41,676 nt of DNA from Candidatus Dormiibacterota bacterium (GCA_036495095.1 DASXNK010000185.1:1-41676), one strand, 5' to 3'. Counted from the first letter of the stretch, positions 1 to 8,157 are shown. Notes: generated by a model not told the origin, from the letters alone. Numbers and translations are program-made.

Positions 1-614
1 ATCTGGTCGCCGAGCACGCTCTTCATCCCCTCGAGGTCGAGGAGCAGGTCCTTGATGCTGCCGAAGATCTCGTCACCGGGCAGCGGGATGCTGATGAAGG
101 GCTGCACCATCGGGCGCGCCACCTTCATCACCCGTCGCTCGATCGGGAAGATGCGATTCAGGTACCAGCGGGCCACGTCGGGGAATGCGAGCAGCTGCAG
201 GGTCTCGCCGGTGGGCGCGCAGTCGACCACCAGGACGTCGTAGTCGCCGCTGCGCTGGTGGTGCTTGATCCACATCAGGCTTGCCACCTCCTCCATCCCC
301 GGCGGCGAGGCCAGCTCCTCGGCGACGATCTCGTCCACGCCCTGGGACGCGAAGAGGGTGCTGAGGTAGCGGTGCACCTTCTCCCAGTTGTCCTCGAGCT
401 CGTGGAGGGCGTTGACCTCCTGCGCCCAGAGGTTGGGCTCGATCTCGGTGGGACGGTCGCCGAGCTGGACGTCGAGGCTGTCGCCGAGGCTGTGGGCGGC
501 GTCGGTGCTGATCACCAGCGTGCGGTGTCCGAGACGCGCGCAGGCAACCGCGGTGGCGGCGGCGACGGTGGTCTTTCCGACCCCGCCCTTGCCGGTGTAG
601 AGGATGACTCGCAT
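1..614 (-). CDS. ArsA/GET3-family ATPase, 3' end cut by window edge
   Basis: The start is ATG at 614 on the minus strand. About 204 codons are visible and the C-terminus lies outside the window. The N-terminus reads MRVILYTGKGGVGKTTVAAA, a deviant (signature-lysine) Walker A loop of the SIMIBI class. It is followed by STDAAHSLGD (switch I-like) and DCAPTGETL (switch II-like), the ArsA/GET3 signatures. Family members are soluble dimeric ATPases linked to arsenite export or to client-protein handling. No arsB, arsC or arsR gene is visible beside it, so arsenic resistance should not be assumed; many single-domain bacterial ArsA homologs have no known client. A TAGACT -10-like box lies about 36 nt upstream. 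The family call is firm; the function is open. Confidence 0.9.
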   Translation of the reverse strand, partial: MRVILYTGKGGVGKTTVAAATAVACARLGHRTLVISTDAAHSLGDSLDVQLGDRPTEIEPNLWAQEVNALHELEDNWEKVHRYLSTLFASQGVDEIVAEELASPPGMEEVASLMWIKHHQRSGDYDVLVVDCAPTGETLQLLAFPDVARWYLNRIFPIERRVMKVARPMVQPFISIPLPGDEIFGSIKDLLLDLEGMKSVLGDQ

Positions 615-649
615 GGGGATTCGCCACCGGTGTGGGCGGTGGCCGCTGC

Positions 650-655
650 AGTCTA
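650..655 (-). promoter_or_regulatory. Candidate -10 box upstream of the ArsA-type gene
   Basis: TAGACT read on the minus strand would start transcription roughly 28 nt before the ATG at 614. I see no good -35 element, so this rests on the hexamer and its spacing only. Confidence 0.35.
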
Positions 656-683
656 CCTGCCCCGCCTGACGGCTCAGTCGCCG

Positions 684-1130
684 CTAGCCGACGGTGTGGG
701 TCACCACCACGGCGGCCACGATGATCAGCAGCACCATGAACCCGGCCATGATCGCGACCCGCCGGAGGTCGGCGGGCACGTAGGGGACACGGTCGAAGGG
801 GATCGCCGGGTCCTCGGGGTCGAGCGGGGCGAACGACGACTGCTGCTTCTGCTGGGCCTTGGTGGTCCTGCGGCCCGCCGCGGAGGCGGGGTCGAGGCGG
901 CCGACCCGGCGGGCGCCGGCGGGCGTCGCGGCCGGCCTGGGGACGGCGGGGGCGGCGCTGCCTCCCTGGACCGTGGCGCCCCCGTTCGGGGTCGTGTCGT
1001 CACCGGCGGGCGTCCCTCCGACGCCTCCGCTCGGCGATCCCGGCATCGCACCCCCGGGGGTGCCGGGGCGGGGCTGCGGGCGGCGGCGCGCCGGCGGCTG
1101 CTGGCGGCTGGTGCGGGTTCTCTTGGTCAT
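684..1130 (-). CDS. Small Pro/Arg-rich protein with C-terminal membrane anchor
   Basis: This encodes 148 residues, start ATG at 1130. Residues 1-110 are low in complexity and rich in Pro, Gly, Ala and Arg, with a basic N-terminus (MTKRTRTSRQQPPARRR); they look disordered. The last 24 residues form one hydrophobic segment ending in VVVTHTVG, so the protein is probably tail-anchored with the disordered part in the cytoplasm. A short motif PFDRVPYVPADLRR just before the membrane segment is the only ordered-looking soluble stretch. I do not recognise a family. It sits between the ArsA-type ATPase and lipM on the same strand. Since GET3/ArsA proteins elsewhere handle tail-anchored clients, a link is tempting, but that is speculation. 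Confidence 0.7.
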   Translation of the reverse strand: MTKRTRTSRQQPPARRRPQPRPGTPGGAMPGSPSGGVGGTPAGDDTTPNGGATVQGGSAAPAVPRPAATPAGARRVGRLDPASAAGRRTTKAQQKQQSSFAPLDPEDPAIPFDRVPYVPADLRRVAIMAGFMVLLIIVAAVVVTHTVG

Positions 1131-1180
1131 CGCGAAGTCGACAGGGTAGCAGGGCGGTGGCGGTGTGGCGGGCGGTGTGG

Positions 1181-1936
1181 TCAGCCCGTGACCACCCCCG
1201 CACCGGCGCGGGCGAGGGTCTGGCGGAAGCCCTCGGCCAGAGCATCGGCGAGCTCCTCGCGGCTGACCCGCCGGCCCAGCAGCTCGCGCACCCCGGCGCC
1301 CCGGCGCTCGCCGGACGGGGGCCGGCGGAGATAGGCGGCGGCCCGGGGCGGCTCCAGCAGGACGCTGCCGTGCTGGAGCAGCGCCCCTCCCCGCCGCGCC
1401 TGGGCGCTGCCCACCAGCTTCCGCCCGTCCCCGCTCAGCAGCTCGTGGGAGGCGGGACGGGCGAAGCAGTCGGCGACCGCGGCCCGCTCCCGGGCGGCGG
1501 CGCGCTCGTCGGCGGCGGCGCCGTGGGGGTGGACGGCCACCCCCAACCCGGCCAGGCCCAGGGTCACGGCGGCGTGGATCCGCGCGCAGGAGGTGAGCAC
1601 GTCGCCGCCGAAGACGGGGTGGTCGGAGGCGCAGACCACCGCGTAGGTGACCTCCTCGTCGTGGAGCACGGCGACCCCGCCGGTGGGGCGCCGCACCACC
1701 TCGACGCCGTCCCGGGCGCAGGCGCCGGTGTCGACGTCGGCGGGGTCCTGCAGGCGTCCGATGCTGAGGCAGGGGGGTGAGAACCCGTAGAGGCGGATCG
1801 CCCCGGCGCCGCCGGCGGCCACCGCGGCAAGCCGCTCGGCGTCGAGGCGCATGTTCTCGTGCCCCGGGCGGGGGGAGTCCAGGACAAGGTTCAGGGGCGG
1901 CACCTCGGGCATCGCGGACATTGTCCGCGACACCAC
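1181..1936 (-). CDS. lipM: Lipoate/octanoate transferase, LipM type
   Basis: This encodes 251 residues of the biotin/lipoate protein ligase fold. RRPTGGVAVLHDEEVTYAV near residue 82 and GRKLVGSAQARRGGALLQHG from residue 171 match the LplA/LipM core, with the conserved Lys at about 173. Cys157, in ADCFARP, sits where LipM octanoyltransferases carry their acyl-thioester cysteine. That favours transfer of octanoate from ACP to GcvH or an E2 domain over ATP-dependent lipoate ligation. No LipA is visible nearby. The start is uncertain: GTG 1936, GTG 1933, ATG 1921 and ATG 1912 are in frame, and a perfect inverted repeat lies across them. The gene begins 35 nt after the stop of the Ig-repeat gene. 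Confidence 0.85.
   Translation of the reverse strand: MVSRTMSAMPEVPPLNLVLDSPRPGHENMRLDAERLAAVAAGGAGAIRLYGFSPPCLSIGRLQDPADVDTGACARDGVEVVRRPTGGVAVLHDEEVTYAVVCASDHPVFGGDVLTSCARIHAAVTLGLAGLGVAVHPHGAAADERAAARERAAVADCFARPASHELLSGDGRKLVGSAQARRGGALLQHGSVLLEPPRAAAYLRRPPSGERRGAGVRELLGRRVSREELADALAEGFRQTLARAGAGVVTG
1912..1930. promoter_or_regulatory. Perfect 9-bp inverted repeat over the lipM start region
   Basis: The sequence tcgcggaca-t-tgtccgcga is a perfect palindrome with a single central base. It covers the in-frame ATG codons at 1921 and 1912 of lipM. The form, 9-bp arms and a 1-bp centre, suits a homodimeric repressor operator. It could equally act as an RNA hairpin masking translation. No regulator gene is adjacent. 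Confidence 0.45.
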
Positions 1937-1971
1937 CCGGTGCCGCCCCTGCTGTCAGGGAAGGAGAGTGA

Positions 1972-4900
1972 TCAGTGGATGTTGCCGTAGTACTCCGGCG
2001 AGCCGACGAAGAGGTTGACGATGGTCTCGTCGCGGGCGCCGTTGCGGAGCTGACCCGCCCAGTAGGCGAGGTCGCCGGTCGGGGCGGTGCGGCCGAGGAC
2101 GTCCTGGTAGATCCCGTTCACCAGGTGCTCGCGACCCTCCTCGCTGTAGAGGATGCTCGCCGCCAGCTGGCTGAAGCTCAGCTGGTGGCTGTCGAGCTGC
2201 TGGACCCAGTACTGCTCACCGCCGGCGTCGACCGAGCGCCCGAGCACGTCCTGGTAGAGGGCGTCGACCGCCCCCCTGCTGGTGCCGCCGTGGACCTGGA
2301 AGTACTCCGGGGAGCCGATGAAGGAGAGCCGCACCTGCTCGATGGTCGCCCCGTTGGCGATCTGACCGGTCCAGTAGTTGACGCCGGCGCTGTCGGAGCC
2401 GCGGTGCAGGTAGGGCCGGTACATCCGGCTGACCAGGTTGCTGCGGTACTCGTTGCTGGAGGTGATGGTGGCGGCGAACTGGGGCCGCGACATCCCGCCG
2501 CGGATGGCGTTCGACCAGTAGGCGAGGCCGTTGGCGTCGACGGTACGGCCGAGCAGGGTCTGGTAGGCGGCCTTGACGAAGCCCGCCACCCTGTCCTGGT
2601 CGGAGAGGGTGAGGGTGACGCCGCCGCTCACCGCGCCGGCGGTGGCGGTGACGGTCTCGGTGCCGGTGGTGGTCCGGGCCCGGGCGGTGGTGGCGGCGGT
2701 GCCGGAGGCGTCCGCGACCGCGCCGGCGGGGCTGAGGGTGACCAGGTTGCCGGCGACCGAGAAGGTCACCTGCGCGCCGGGGACGGGGTTGCCGTTGGCG
2801 TCCCTGACCACGGCGCTGACCGCGACGGTGCTCCTCCCGTCGTCGGTGAGGTTGGAGCTGGGAACCGTGACCGAGATCGAGGCGGCGGGGCCGGCGTTCT
2901 CGGTGAGCGTGGCCACGCCCTGGACGTGGGTGCTGCCGTCGGTGGCGGTGATCGTCTCCCTGCCCGCCGTCCTCGAGGCGGTGACCAGGGTGCTGGCGGT
3001 GCCGTCGGCGGCGGTGGTGAGGCTGGTGCTCGCGAAGCTGGCGGCGCCGCTCGCGAAGAGGCCGACCGGCTCGCCCGACACCGGGTTGCCGTTGGCGTCG
3101 GTCACGGTGACGGTGACGGTGCGCTGATCGCTGCCGTTGGCGGTGACCGTCGAGTTGGCGGTGAGCGCCACGGCGACGCTCGCCGCGGGCCCCGCGACCT
3201 GGGTGATGGTCGCGCTCGCGGTGGTGCTCGGGGTGGCGGTGGTGCCGGCGCCGGGCCCGCCGTCGGTGACGGTGACGGTCTCGATGTCCGCCCTGGTGCC
3301 GCTGGTGAGGGTCACCGTGTAGGTGCCGTCGTGGTTGTCGGTGACCGCGCTCCGGATGCCGGCGGTGCCGCCGCCGTTCACCGCGGCGGTGACGCCGAGG
3401 GTGCGGCCGGGCACGCCGTTGTGGTTCCGGTCGGCGACGGTCGCGGTCAGGGTCGTGGTGGAGGTGCCGTCGGCGATCATCCGGCCCGCGCTCTGGGCGA
3501 GGGTCAGGGTGGCCGGCGCGCCCGGGGTCTCGGTGAGGGTGGCCTGGCCGGCGACCACCGCGGTCGTCACCGACGCGTCGGTGGCGGTGATGGTCTTGGT
3601 GCCGGCGGTGGTGCCCGGGGTGGCGGTGGCGGTGTAGGTGCCGTCGCCCACCGCCGTGGTGGTGCCGGGGAAGGTGACGCCGCCGTCGCCGGTGAAGTGG
3701 ATGCTGTCGCCCTTCACGGCGTTGCCGTTGGCGTCGGTCACCGTGGCGGTGAAGCCGACGCCGGTGGTCTGGTCGGCGGGGATGCTCGCGGTGGGGGTGC
3801 TCACCGTGACCTTCGCGGCGGGGCCGGGGTTCTCGGTGACCAGCACCGAGCCGCTGAGGCTGCCGTCGGCGACGGTGATCGTCTCGGTGTCGGCGGTCGT
3901 CGAGGCGGTGAGGGTGACGGTGCAGGTGCCGTCGCCGTTGTCGACCACCGCCGAGCCGAGGTCGGCGGCGCCGGTGGCGCCCTGGGCGAGGGCGTCGCCC
4001 ACGGTGAGGTGCTCACCGTAGACGCCGTTGGCGTGGGCGTCCTCGATGCGGACGCCGACGGTGGTGGTGGAGTGCCCGTCGGCGACCAGGCTGGCCGCGC
4101 CGGGGGTGACGGCGAGGTGGGTGGGGGCGCCGGGGACCAGCTTCAGCGAGGCGGTCCCGCTGATCGGCTGCGCAGGGGTGCTGTCGGTCGCGGTGACCGT
4201 CTCGGTGCCGGCGATCGTCGACGCGTGCGCCGTCGCCACGTAGGTGCCCGGGGCGGCGCCGGCGGTGACGCTGCCGAAGCTCGCGTGCCCGCTGGTCGTG
4301 AAGCCGACGTGCTCGCCGCCGACCGGGTTGCCGTTGACATCCCGCACGGTGGCGGTGAGGACCTGGGTGGCCGCGCCGTCCGCGGTCATGCTCGCCGGGT
4401 TCGGGGACACGGTCACGGTGGCCGCGGGGCCGGCGACCTCGATGAAGGTCGTGGTCGCGGTCAGCGCCGCCGAGGCGTCGTTGACGTTCACGGTCTCGGT
4501 CTGGGCGGTCTTGGAGGAGACGACGACGGCGCGGTAGGTGCCGTCACCCTCGTCGACCGCGGGGAACAGCGTCCCGTTGCCGGTGCGCGTCATCGTGAAG
4601 GTCTGCCCGGGGACGCCGTTGCCGCCCGCGTCGGTGACCGTGACCACCGCGGTCGCGGCGGTGCCGACGTTGCCGTCCGCGGTGATCGTCGAGGGCGACA
4701 CGGTCACGTGCATTGCGGTGGGGTGGTCGTACTCGGTGAGCACGGCCATCGTGGTGATGTTGCCAGCGGACGCGAAGACCTTCTGCGGACCGGCGTAGGC
4801 GGCGCCGTTGACCTGGACGTGGGCGCTGCCGGTGGCGTCGGTGGTGCCGGTGCCGCTGTTGCTGAAGTTCACATCACCGGTGTCGTTGCCGAAGGTCACG

Positions 4901-6321
4901 GTGACCCCGGGCAGGTTGTCGCCGGCGCTGTCCTGCACGTTGGCGGTGGCGATGCTGGAGTTGTTGACGCCCATGTGGATGTGGCTGGGCGCCAGGCCGA
5001 GATGGACCGCCGCCGGCGGACCCAGGCTGGTGACCGACGCGGTCCTGGTGACCGGACCGGTCTGGGCGCCGCCCGCGGGGTAGGCCACGCTCGGGTCGGC
5101 CGCGGTCAGCACGGTGATGCCGGGGGTGGAGCTGGCGGTGACGGTCACGGTGTAGGTGCCGTCGTGGTTGTCGCTCACCGCGCCCAGGTGCGCAGGGCCC
5201 TGGCCGGTGATGGCGACGTGCTCATTCGGGACCGGGTTGCCGTGGGCGTCGGTGATCGTCGCCTTCGCGACCGTCGAGGCCGGCGGGTTGGCGGTCGTCG
5301 AGATCGTCGAGGCGGCGACGCTGAACGCGATGCCCGCGGCCGGCCCGGGGTTCACGGTGAGCGCCACGGCGGCAGAGGTGGCACCCGCGTCGGTGGCGGT
5401 GATGTGCTCGACGCCGGAGACGGTGGAGGCGTGGAACGTGGTGGTGTAGGTGCCGTCCGTCGCCGGGGTCGCCGGGTCGATGGCGACGTGGCCGTCGGTG
5501 TGGAAGACCACGGTATCGGCGCCACGTGCGTTGCCGAAGGCGTCGGTGACGCTCACCTTGCCGGTGGTGGTGGAGGCGCCGTCGGCGGTGATCGCGGTGG
5601 GGGCCGTCACCCAGGCGATGTGGCTGGGCGGCCCGGGGATCTCGGCGAGGGTGGTCGTCGCGGTCAGCGCCGTGGCCGGCGTGCTGTCGGTGGCGGTGAG
5701 CGTCTCCATGTCGGCGACGGTGCCCGCGGTGACGGTGGCCGAGTAGGTGCCGTCCTGGTTGTTGGCGACCGCGCCGATCGTGACCCTGCCCGCCCCGCTG
5801 CTCCTGGCGGCCAGGCCGATGGAGTCGACGGGGACGCCGACCCCTGCGGAGTCGGTGGTGGTCATGGTGGCGACCACGCTGCTCTTCCCGTCGGCGACCA
5901 CCTGCGGCTGGCTGAGGCTGATGGCGAGGCCGGTGGCGGTGCCGTACTGGTTGATGGTCGCGGTGCCGACCACCGACGACTGGGTGTCGATGACCGTGAT
6001 CTGCGGCCGCCCCGGTGTGCTGCCCGCGACGAAGGTCGCCTGGGCGCTGTCGAAGAGCCCGGTGTCGGTGGGGGGCGGGCTGGCGAAGTGGCCGGAGCCG
6101 GTGATGCCCCAGCGGATCTGACGGAAGGACTGGCTGGTGTTCCCGGCGCGGACATTGGCGGTGACGGTGATCGTGCTGGTGCCGTTGGCGGGCACAAACG
6201 CCGAGGAGAGGGTCAGGTTGACGGTGATCTGCGACGCCGCCTGCGAGGACGCGATCGTCAGTCCACCGAAGAGGGTGGCGAGCAGACCCGCCCCCAGGAT
6301 CAACCACTTCCGCGCAAACAT
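1972..6321 (-). CDS. Giant secreted Ig-repeat (Big_1/invasin-like) protein with C-terminal DUF4214
   Basis: This encodes 1449 residues from ATG 6321, with a GAGGAGA ribosome site upstream. Residues 1-30 (MFARKWLILGAGLLATLFGG then an Ala-rich stretch) form a signal peptide. From about 30 to 1240 there are roughly twelve Ig-like repeats of 95-105 residues, each with a TxTVTDAxGNPVPGxxV core, a DGTYTxTxTAST strand and an ETxTATD strand; this is the invasin/intimin Big_1 pattern. The last 200 residues hold four copies of a YQxxLGRxxDxxGxxYWxxQL unit with SPEYF motifs, typical of DUF4214. There is no LPXTG motif, and I did not see a C-terminal membrane anchor. Likely role: a long surface or matrix stalk with DUF4214 as its functional or attachment tip. 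An equally long plus-strand reading frame lies opposite and is taken as a composition artefact. Confidence 0.9.
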   Translation of the reverse strand: MFARKWLILGAGLLATLFGGLTIASSQAASQITVNLTLSSAFVPANGTSTITVTANVRAGNTSQSFRQIRWGITGSGHFASPPPTDTGLFDSAQATFVAGSTPGRPQITVIDTQSSVVGTATINQYGTATGLAISLSQPQVVADGKSSVVATMTTTDSAGVGVPVDSIGLAARSSGAGRVTIGAVANNQDGTYSATVTAGTVADMETLTATDSTPATALTATTTLAEIPGPPSHIAWVTAPTAITADGASTTTGKVSVTDAFGNARGADTVVFHTDGHVAIDPATPATDGTYTTTFHASTVSGVEHITATDAGATSAAVALTVNPGPAAGIAFSVAASTISTTANPPASTVAKATITDAHGNPVPNEHVAITGQGPAHLGAVSDNHDGTYTVTVTASSTPGITVLTAADPSVAYPAGGAQTGPVTRTASVTSLGPPAAVHLGLAPSHIHMGVNNSSIATANVQDSAGDNLPGVTVTFGNDTGDVNFSNSGTGTTDATGSAHVQVNGAAYAGPQKVFASAGNITTMAVLTEYDHPTAMHVTVSPSTITADGNVGTAATAVVTVTDAGGNGVPGQTFTMTRTGNGTLFPAVDEGDGTYRAVVVSSKTAQTETVNVNDASAALTATTTFIEVAGPAATVTVSPNPASMTADGAATQVLTATVRDVNGNPVGGEHVGFTTSGHASFGSVTAGAAPGTYVATAHASTIAGTETVTATDSTPAQPISGTASLKLVPGAPTHLAVTPGAASLVADGHSTTTVGVRIEDAHANGVYGEHLTVGDALAQGATGAADLGSAVVDNGDGTCTVTLTASTTADTETITVADGSLSGSVLVTENPGPAAKVTVSTPTASIPADQTTGVGFTATVTDANGNAVKGDSIHFTGDGGVTFPGTTTAVGDGTYTATATPGTTAGTKTITATDASVTTAVVAGQATLTETPGAPATLTLAQSAGRMIADGTSTTTLTATVADRNHNGVPGRTLGVTAAVNGGGTAGIRSAVTDNHDGTYTVTLTSGTRADIETVTVTDGGPGAGTTATPSTTASATITQVAGPAASVAVALTANSTVTANGSDQRTVTVTVTDANGNPVSGEPVGLFASGAASFASTSLTTAADGTASTLVTASRTAGRETITATDGSTHVQGVATLTENAGPAASISVTVPSSNLTDDGRSTVAVSAVVRDANGNPVPGAQVTFSVAGNLVTLSPAGAVADASGTAATTARARTTTGTETVTATAGAVSGGVTLTLSDQDRVAGFVKAAYQTLLGRTVDANGLAYWSNAIRGGMSRPQFAATITSSNEYRSNLVSRMYRPYLHRGSDSAGVNYWTGQIANGATIEQVRLSFIGSPEYFQVHGGTSRGAVDALYQDVLGRSVDAGGEQYWVQQLDSHQLSFSQLAASILYSEEGREHLVNGIYQDVLGRTAPTGDLAYWAGQLRNGARDETIVNLFVGSPEYYGNIH

Positions 6322-6520
6322 GTGTTCTCCTCATTGCGCGGGAATGCATGACTGACGGGGCGGCGGTGCCCTGTGAGAAGGAATCGGCCGGCTACTCCCG
6401 CGGCTGTTTCCAGCGAGGGAACGACACGAACGCCTCAAATCCTGCGATCACAGCACGCAGGTCGAGGCTGGTCGCCGCCACGGGGCGGCCCCGGCCGACC
6501 TCCCGGTCAGGAGGAGGAGG
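6322..6520. other. 199-nt leader between aldolase and Ig-repeat genes
   Basis: No gene is seen here. On the minus strand it forms the 5' leader of the Ig-repeat gene, ending with a GAGGAGA ribosome site. Near the aldolase stop there is a 5-bp cgggg/ccccg hairpin (6481-6493) that may help end aldolase transcription. I compared the leader with c-di-GMP and c-di-AMP riboswitch cores from memory and found no convincing match. Confidence 0.3.
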
Positions 6521-7537
6521 TCAGGCGGCCTCCATCTCCGGGGTGTAGCCCGCGTCGCGCGCCGCGCCGTTGTTCCGGGCGCGCCGGGACAGCTGCTCGC
6601 GGCCGGCGGCGACGTTCGCCGGGTTGCCCGCCCACGCCTTGAGGGCGGGGTCCTGCAGGGCACGTCCGTAGGAGAAGGAGAGGGCCCACGGGAGCGGGCC
6701 GGAGGCGTTCATCGCCTGCAGGTGCCGGGTGGCCAGCTCCGCACTCTGCCCGCCGGAGAGGAAGGCGATGCCCGGGACCGCCGGGGGGACGCAGCGGCGC
6801 AGCACCGCGAGGGTGCGCTCGGCCACCTCCTCGACGCTCGCCTGGCGGGGCGCGCCCTTGCCGGCGACCACCATGCTCGGCTTCAGCACGATGCCCTCGA
6901 GGGCGACGTCCTGGCCGTAGAGCTCGTCGAAGACGGTGTGCAGGGTGTCCTGGGTGACCTGCTCGCAGCGCTCGATGGAGTGGTCGCCGTCCATCAGCAC
7001 CTCGGGCTCGACGATCGGCACCAGCCCGCCCTCCTGGCAGAGGGCGGCGTAGCGAGCGAGGGCGTGCCCGTTGGCGACCAGGCAGGCCCGGCTGGGGATG
7101 CCCTCGCCGATGGTGATCACCGCCCGCCACTTGGCAAACCGCGCCCCCAGGCGGTGGTACTCGGCGATCCGCTCACGGAGCCCGTCGAGCCCCTCGGTGA
7201 CCTTCTCGCCGGGATGCAGCGCCAGGTCCTTGGCGCCGGTGTCGACCTTGATCCCGGGGATGATCCCGTACTTCATCAGCAGCTCGGGGAAGGGGGTGCC
7301 GTCGAGGGCCTGCTGGCGGATGGTCTCGTCGTAGAGGATGACCCCGCTGATGTGCTCGCCGAGGTCGGGGGTGCCGAAGAGCATGTCGCGGTAGGCCCGC
7401 CGGTTGGCCTCGGTGCTCTCGATGCCCAGGGCTGCGAACCGCTTGCCGATCGTCCCGGTGCTCTCGTCCGCCGCGAGAATGCCCTTGTGAGGGGCCACCA
7501 TCGCCCGGGCGACGGCCTCCAGATCCTGCACGCCCAT
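6521..7537 (-). CDS. Fructose-bisphosphate aldolase, class I
   Basis: This encodes 338 residues and catalyses fructose-1,6-bisphosphate to DHAP plus glyceraldehyde-3-phosphate by Schiff-base chemistry. The Schiff-base lysine is Lys219 in EGIVLKPSMV. Asp24 in LAADESTG, Lys136 in AKWRAV and Glu177 in IVEPEV match the other active-site residues of the eukaryotic-type enzyme. Length fits the family. ATG 7537 is chosen because the protein then begins MGVQDLEAVARAMVAPHKG like its relatives and AGGAGG sits 7 nt upstream; the frame stays open 50 codons further but those residues look non-coding. The usual C-terminal Tyr of vertebrate aldolases is absent. TACACT about 30 nt upstream is a possible -10 box. 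Confidence 0.95.
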   Translation of the reverse strand: MGVQDLEAVARAMVAPHKGILAADESTGTIGKRFAALGIESTEANRRAYRDMLFGTPDLGEHISGVILYDETIRQQALDGTPFPELLMKYGIIPGIKVDTGAKDLALHPGEKVTEGLDGLRERIAEYHRLGARFAKWRAVITIGEGIPSRACLVANGHALARYAALCQEGGLVPIVEPEVLMDGDHSIERCEQVTQDTLHTVFDELYGQDVALEGIVLKPSMVVAGKGAPRQASVEEVAERTLAVLRRCVPPAVPGIAFLSGGQSAELATRHLQAMNASGPLPWALSFSYGRALQDPALKAWAGNPANVAAGREQLSRRARNNGAARDAGYTPEMEAA

Positions 7538-7567
7538 ACCGCATCCTCCTGATCCCGTAGCGCGCCC

Positions 7568-7573
7568 AGTGTA
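7568..7573 (-). promoter_or_regulatory. Candidate -10 box of the aldolase gene
   Basis: TACACT on the minus strand is placed to give a leader of about 25 nt containing the AGGAGG site. No clear -35 element is seen. Confidence 0.3.
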
Positions 7574-7620
7574 CGGATCGCGGCCGGACGAGGCGAGGGG
7601 GACCGCGGCCTCACTCTGCA

Positions 7621-7644
7621 GGGGGAGGGTGGGTGGGATGGGGG
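7621..7644 (+). other. Strong G-quadruplex motif in a divergent promoter region
   Basis: The plus strand carries five G-runs in 24 nt: G5, A, G3, T, G3, T, G3, AT, G5. Three consecutive single-base loops give the most stable class of parallel quadruplex. The motif lies between the divergent aldolase and Thr/Val-repeat genes, outside both coding regions, about 84 nt upstream of each start. Confidence 0.7.
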
Positions 7645-7660
7645 CAAGCCTTCTCGGGTT

Positions 7661-7678
7661 CTGACGTTGACCCGTCAG
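7661..7678. promoter_or_regulatory. 6-bp inverted repeat upstream of the secreted small protein
   Basis: ctgacg-ttgacc-cgtcag: two 6-bp arms around a 6-bp centre, 39 nt before the ATG at 7717. The centre resembles a -35 hexamer (TTGACC), but no -10 box follows at the right distance. It is a weak operator candidate. Confidence 0.25.
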
Positions 7679-7716
7679 GCGGCCCATCGGCGCGCCAGGA
7701 AGGGGAGAAGACCGCC

Positions 7717-8142
7717 ATGACTCGACTGCGCCCTCGGGAGCGGCGTCCGCTGCTGACCCTCGGACTGACCACCGCGGTGGTCGGCCTCGGCTTCGCCGGC
7801 TTCGTCGCCGTCGGCGGCGGCGACACCGTCGCCGTCGCGAAGACCACCAAGAGCACCCCTGTCGCCACCGCTCTCGACAAGAGCACGAAGGGCGACACCA
7901 GCGACAAGTGCAAGGACGACGACAGCAAGGACGGCGACAGGAAGAACGACGACAAGGACGACCAGGAGGAGTGCACGGTCACCAAGACCACGACCGTCAC
8001 CGTCTCCGTCCCCGTCACCCAGACCGTCACGGCGACGGTGACCTCGAACGTCACCCAGACGGTCACGGCCATATCCACGGCGACCGTGACGTCGACGGTG
8101 ACGTCCACCGCCACGACGACGGTCTTCTTCAACACCCCGTAG
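7717..8142 (+). CDS. Small secreted protein: charged linker plus Thr/Val repeat
   Basis: This encodes 141 residues. ATG 7717 is chosen over upstream in-frame codons because AGGAAGGGGAG precedes it and the product then starts MTRLRPRERRPLLTLGLTTA, a basic stretch followed by a hydrophobic segment (about residues 13-33). That segment is a signal peptide or N-terminal anchor. Next comes a highly charged Asp/Lys linker (DKCKDDDSKDGDRKNDDKDD) bounded by the only two cysteines, which could pair. The last 55 residues alternate Thr and Val (TVTVSVPVTQTVTATVT) and end VFFNTP. The alternating pattern favours beta strands and possible stacking or wall association. No known family. It is divergent from aldolase and convergent with ychF. 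Confidence 0.75.
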   Translation: MTRLRPRERRPLLTLGLTTAVVGLGFAGFVAVGGGDTVAVAKTTKSTPVATALDKSTKGDTSDKCKDDDSKDGDRKNDDKDDQEECTVTKTTTVTVSVPVTQTVTATVTSNVTQTVTAISTATVTSTVTSTATTTVFFNTP

Positions 8143-8157
8143 GCGAGCGACACCCGC

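Noticed and set aside
1-614. Arsenic resistance locus
   Set aside because: Only the ArsA-type ATPase is present; no arsenite permease, reductase or ArsR-type regulator is visible.
1972-6321. Direct repeats as a mobile or CRISPR-like element
   Set aside because: The repetition follows the codon frame of the Ig-like domains at about 300-nt spacing with diverged copies. No spacer/repeat pattern, transposase or terminal repeats occur anywhere in the window.
1975-6351. A 1458-codon open frame on the plus strand opposite the Ig-repeat gene
   Set aside because: It mirrors the repeats of the minus-strand gene and reads as low-complexity Gly/Val/Asp/Arg without domains. High GC removes stop codons on the opposite strand.
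6322-6520. A cyclic dinucleotide riboswitch before the Ig-repeat gene
   Set aside because: Surface-protein genes often carry one, but I could not match the conserved core motifs on either strand. A covariance-model search of this interval would decide.
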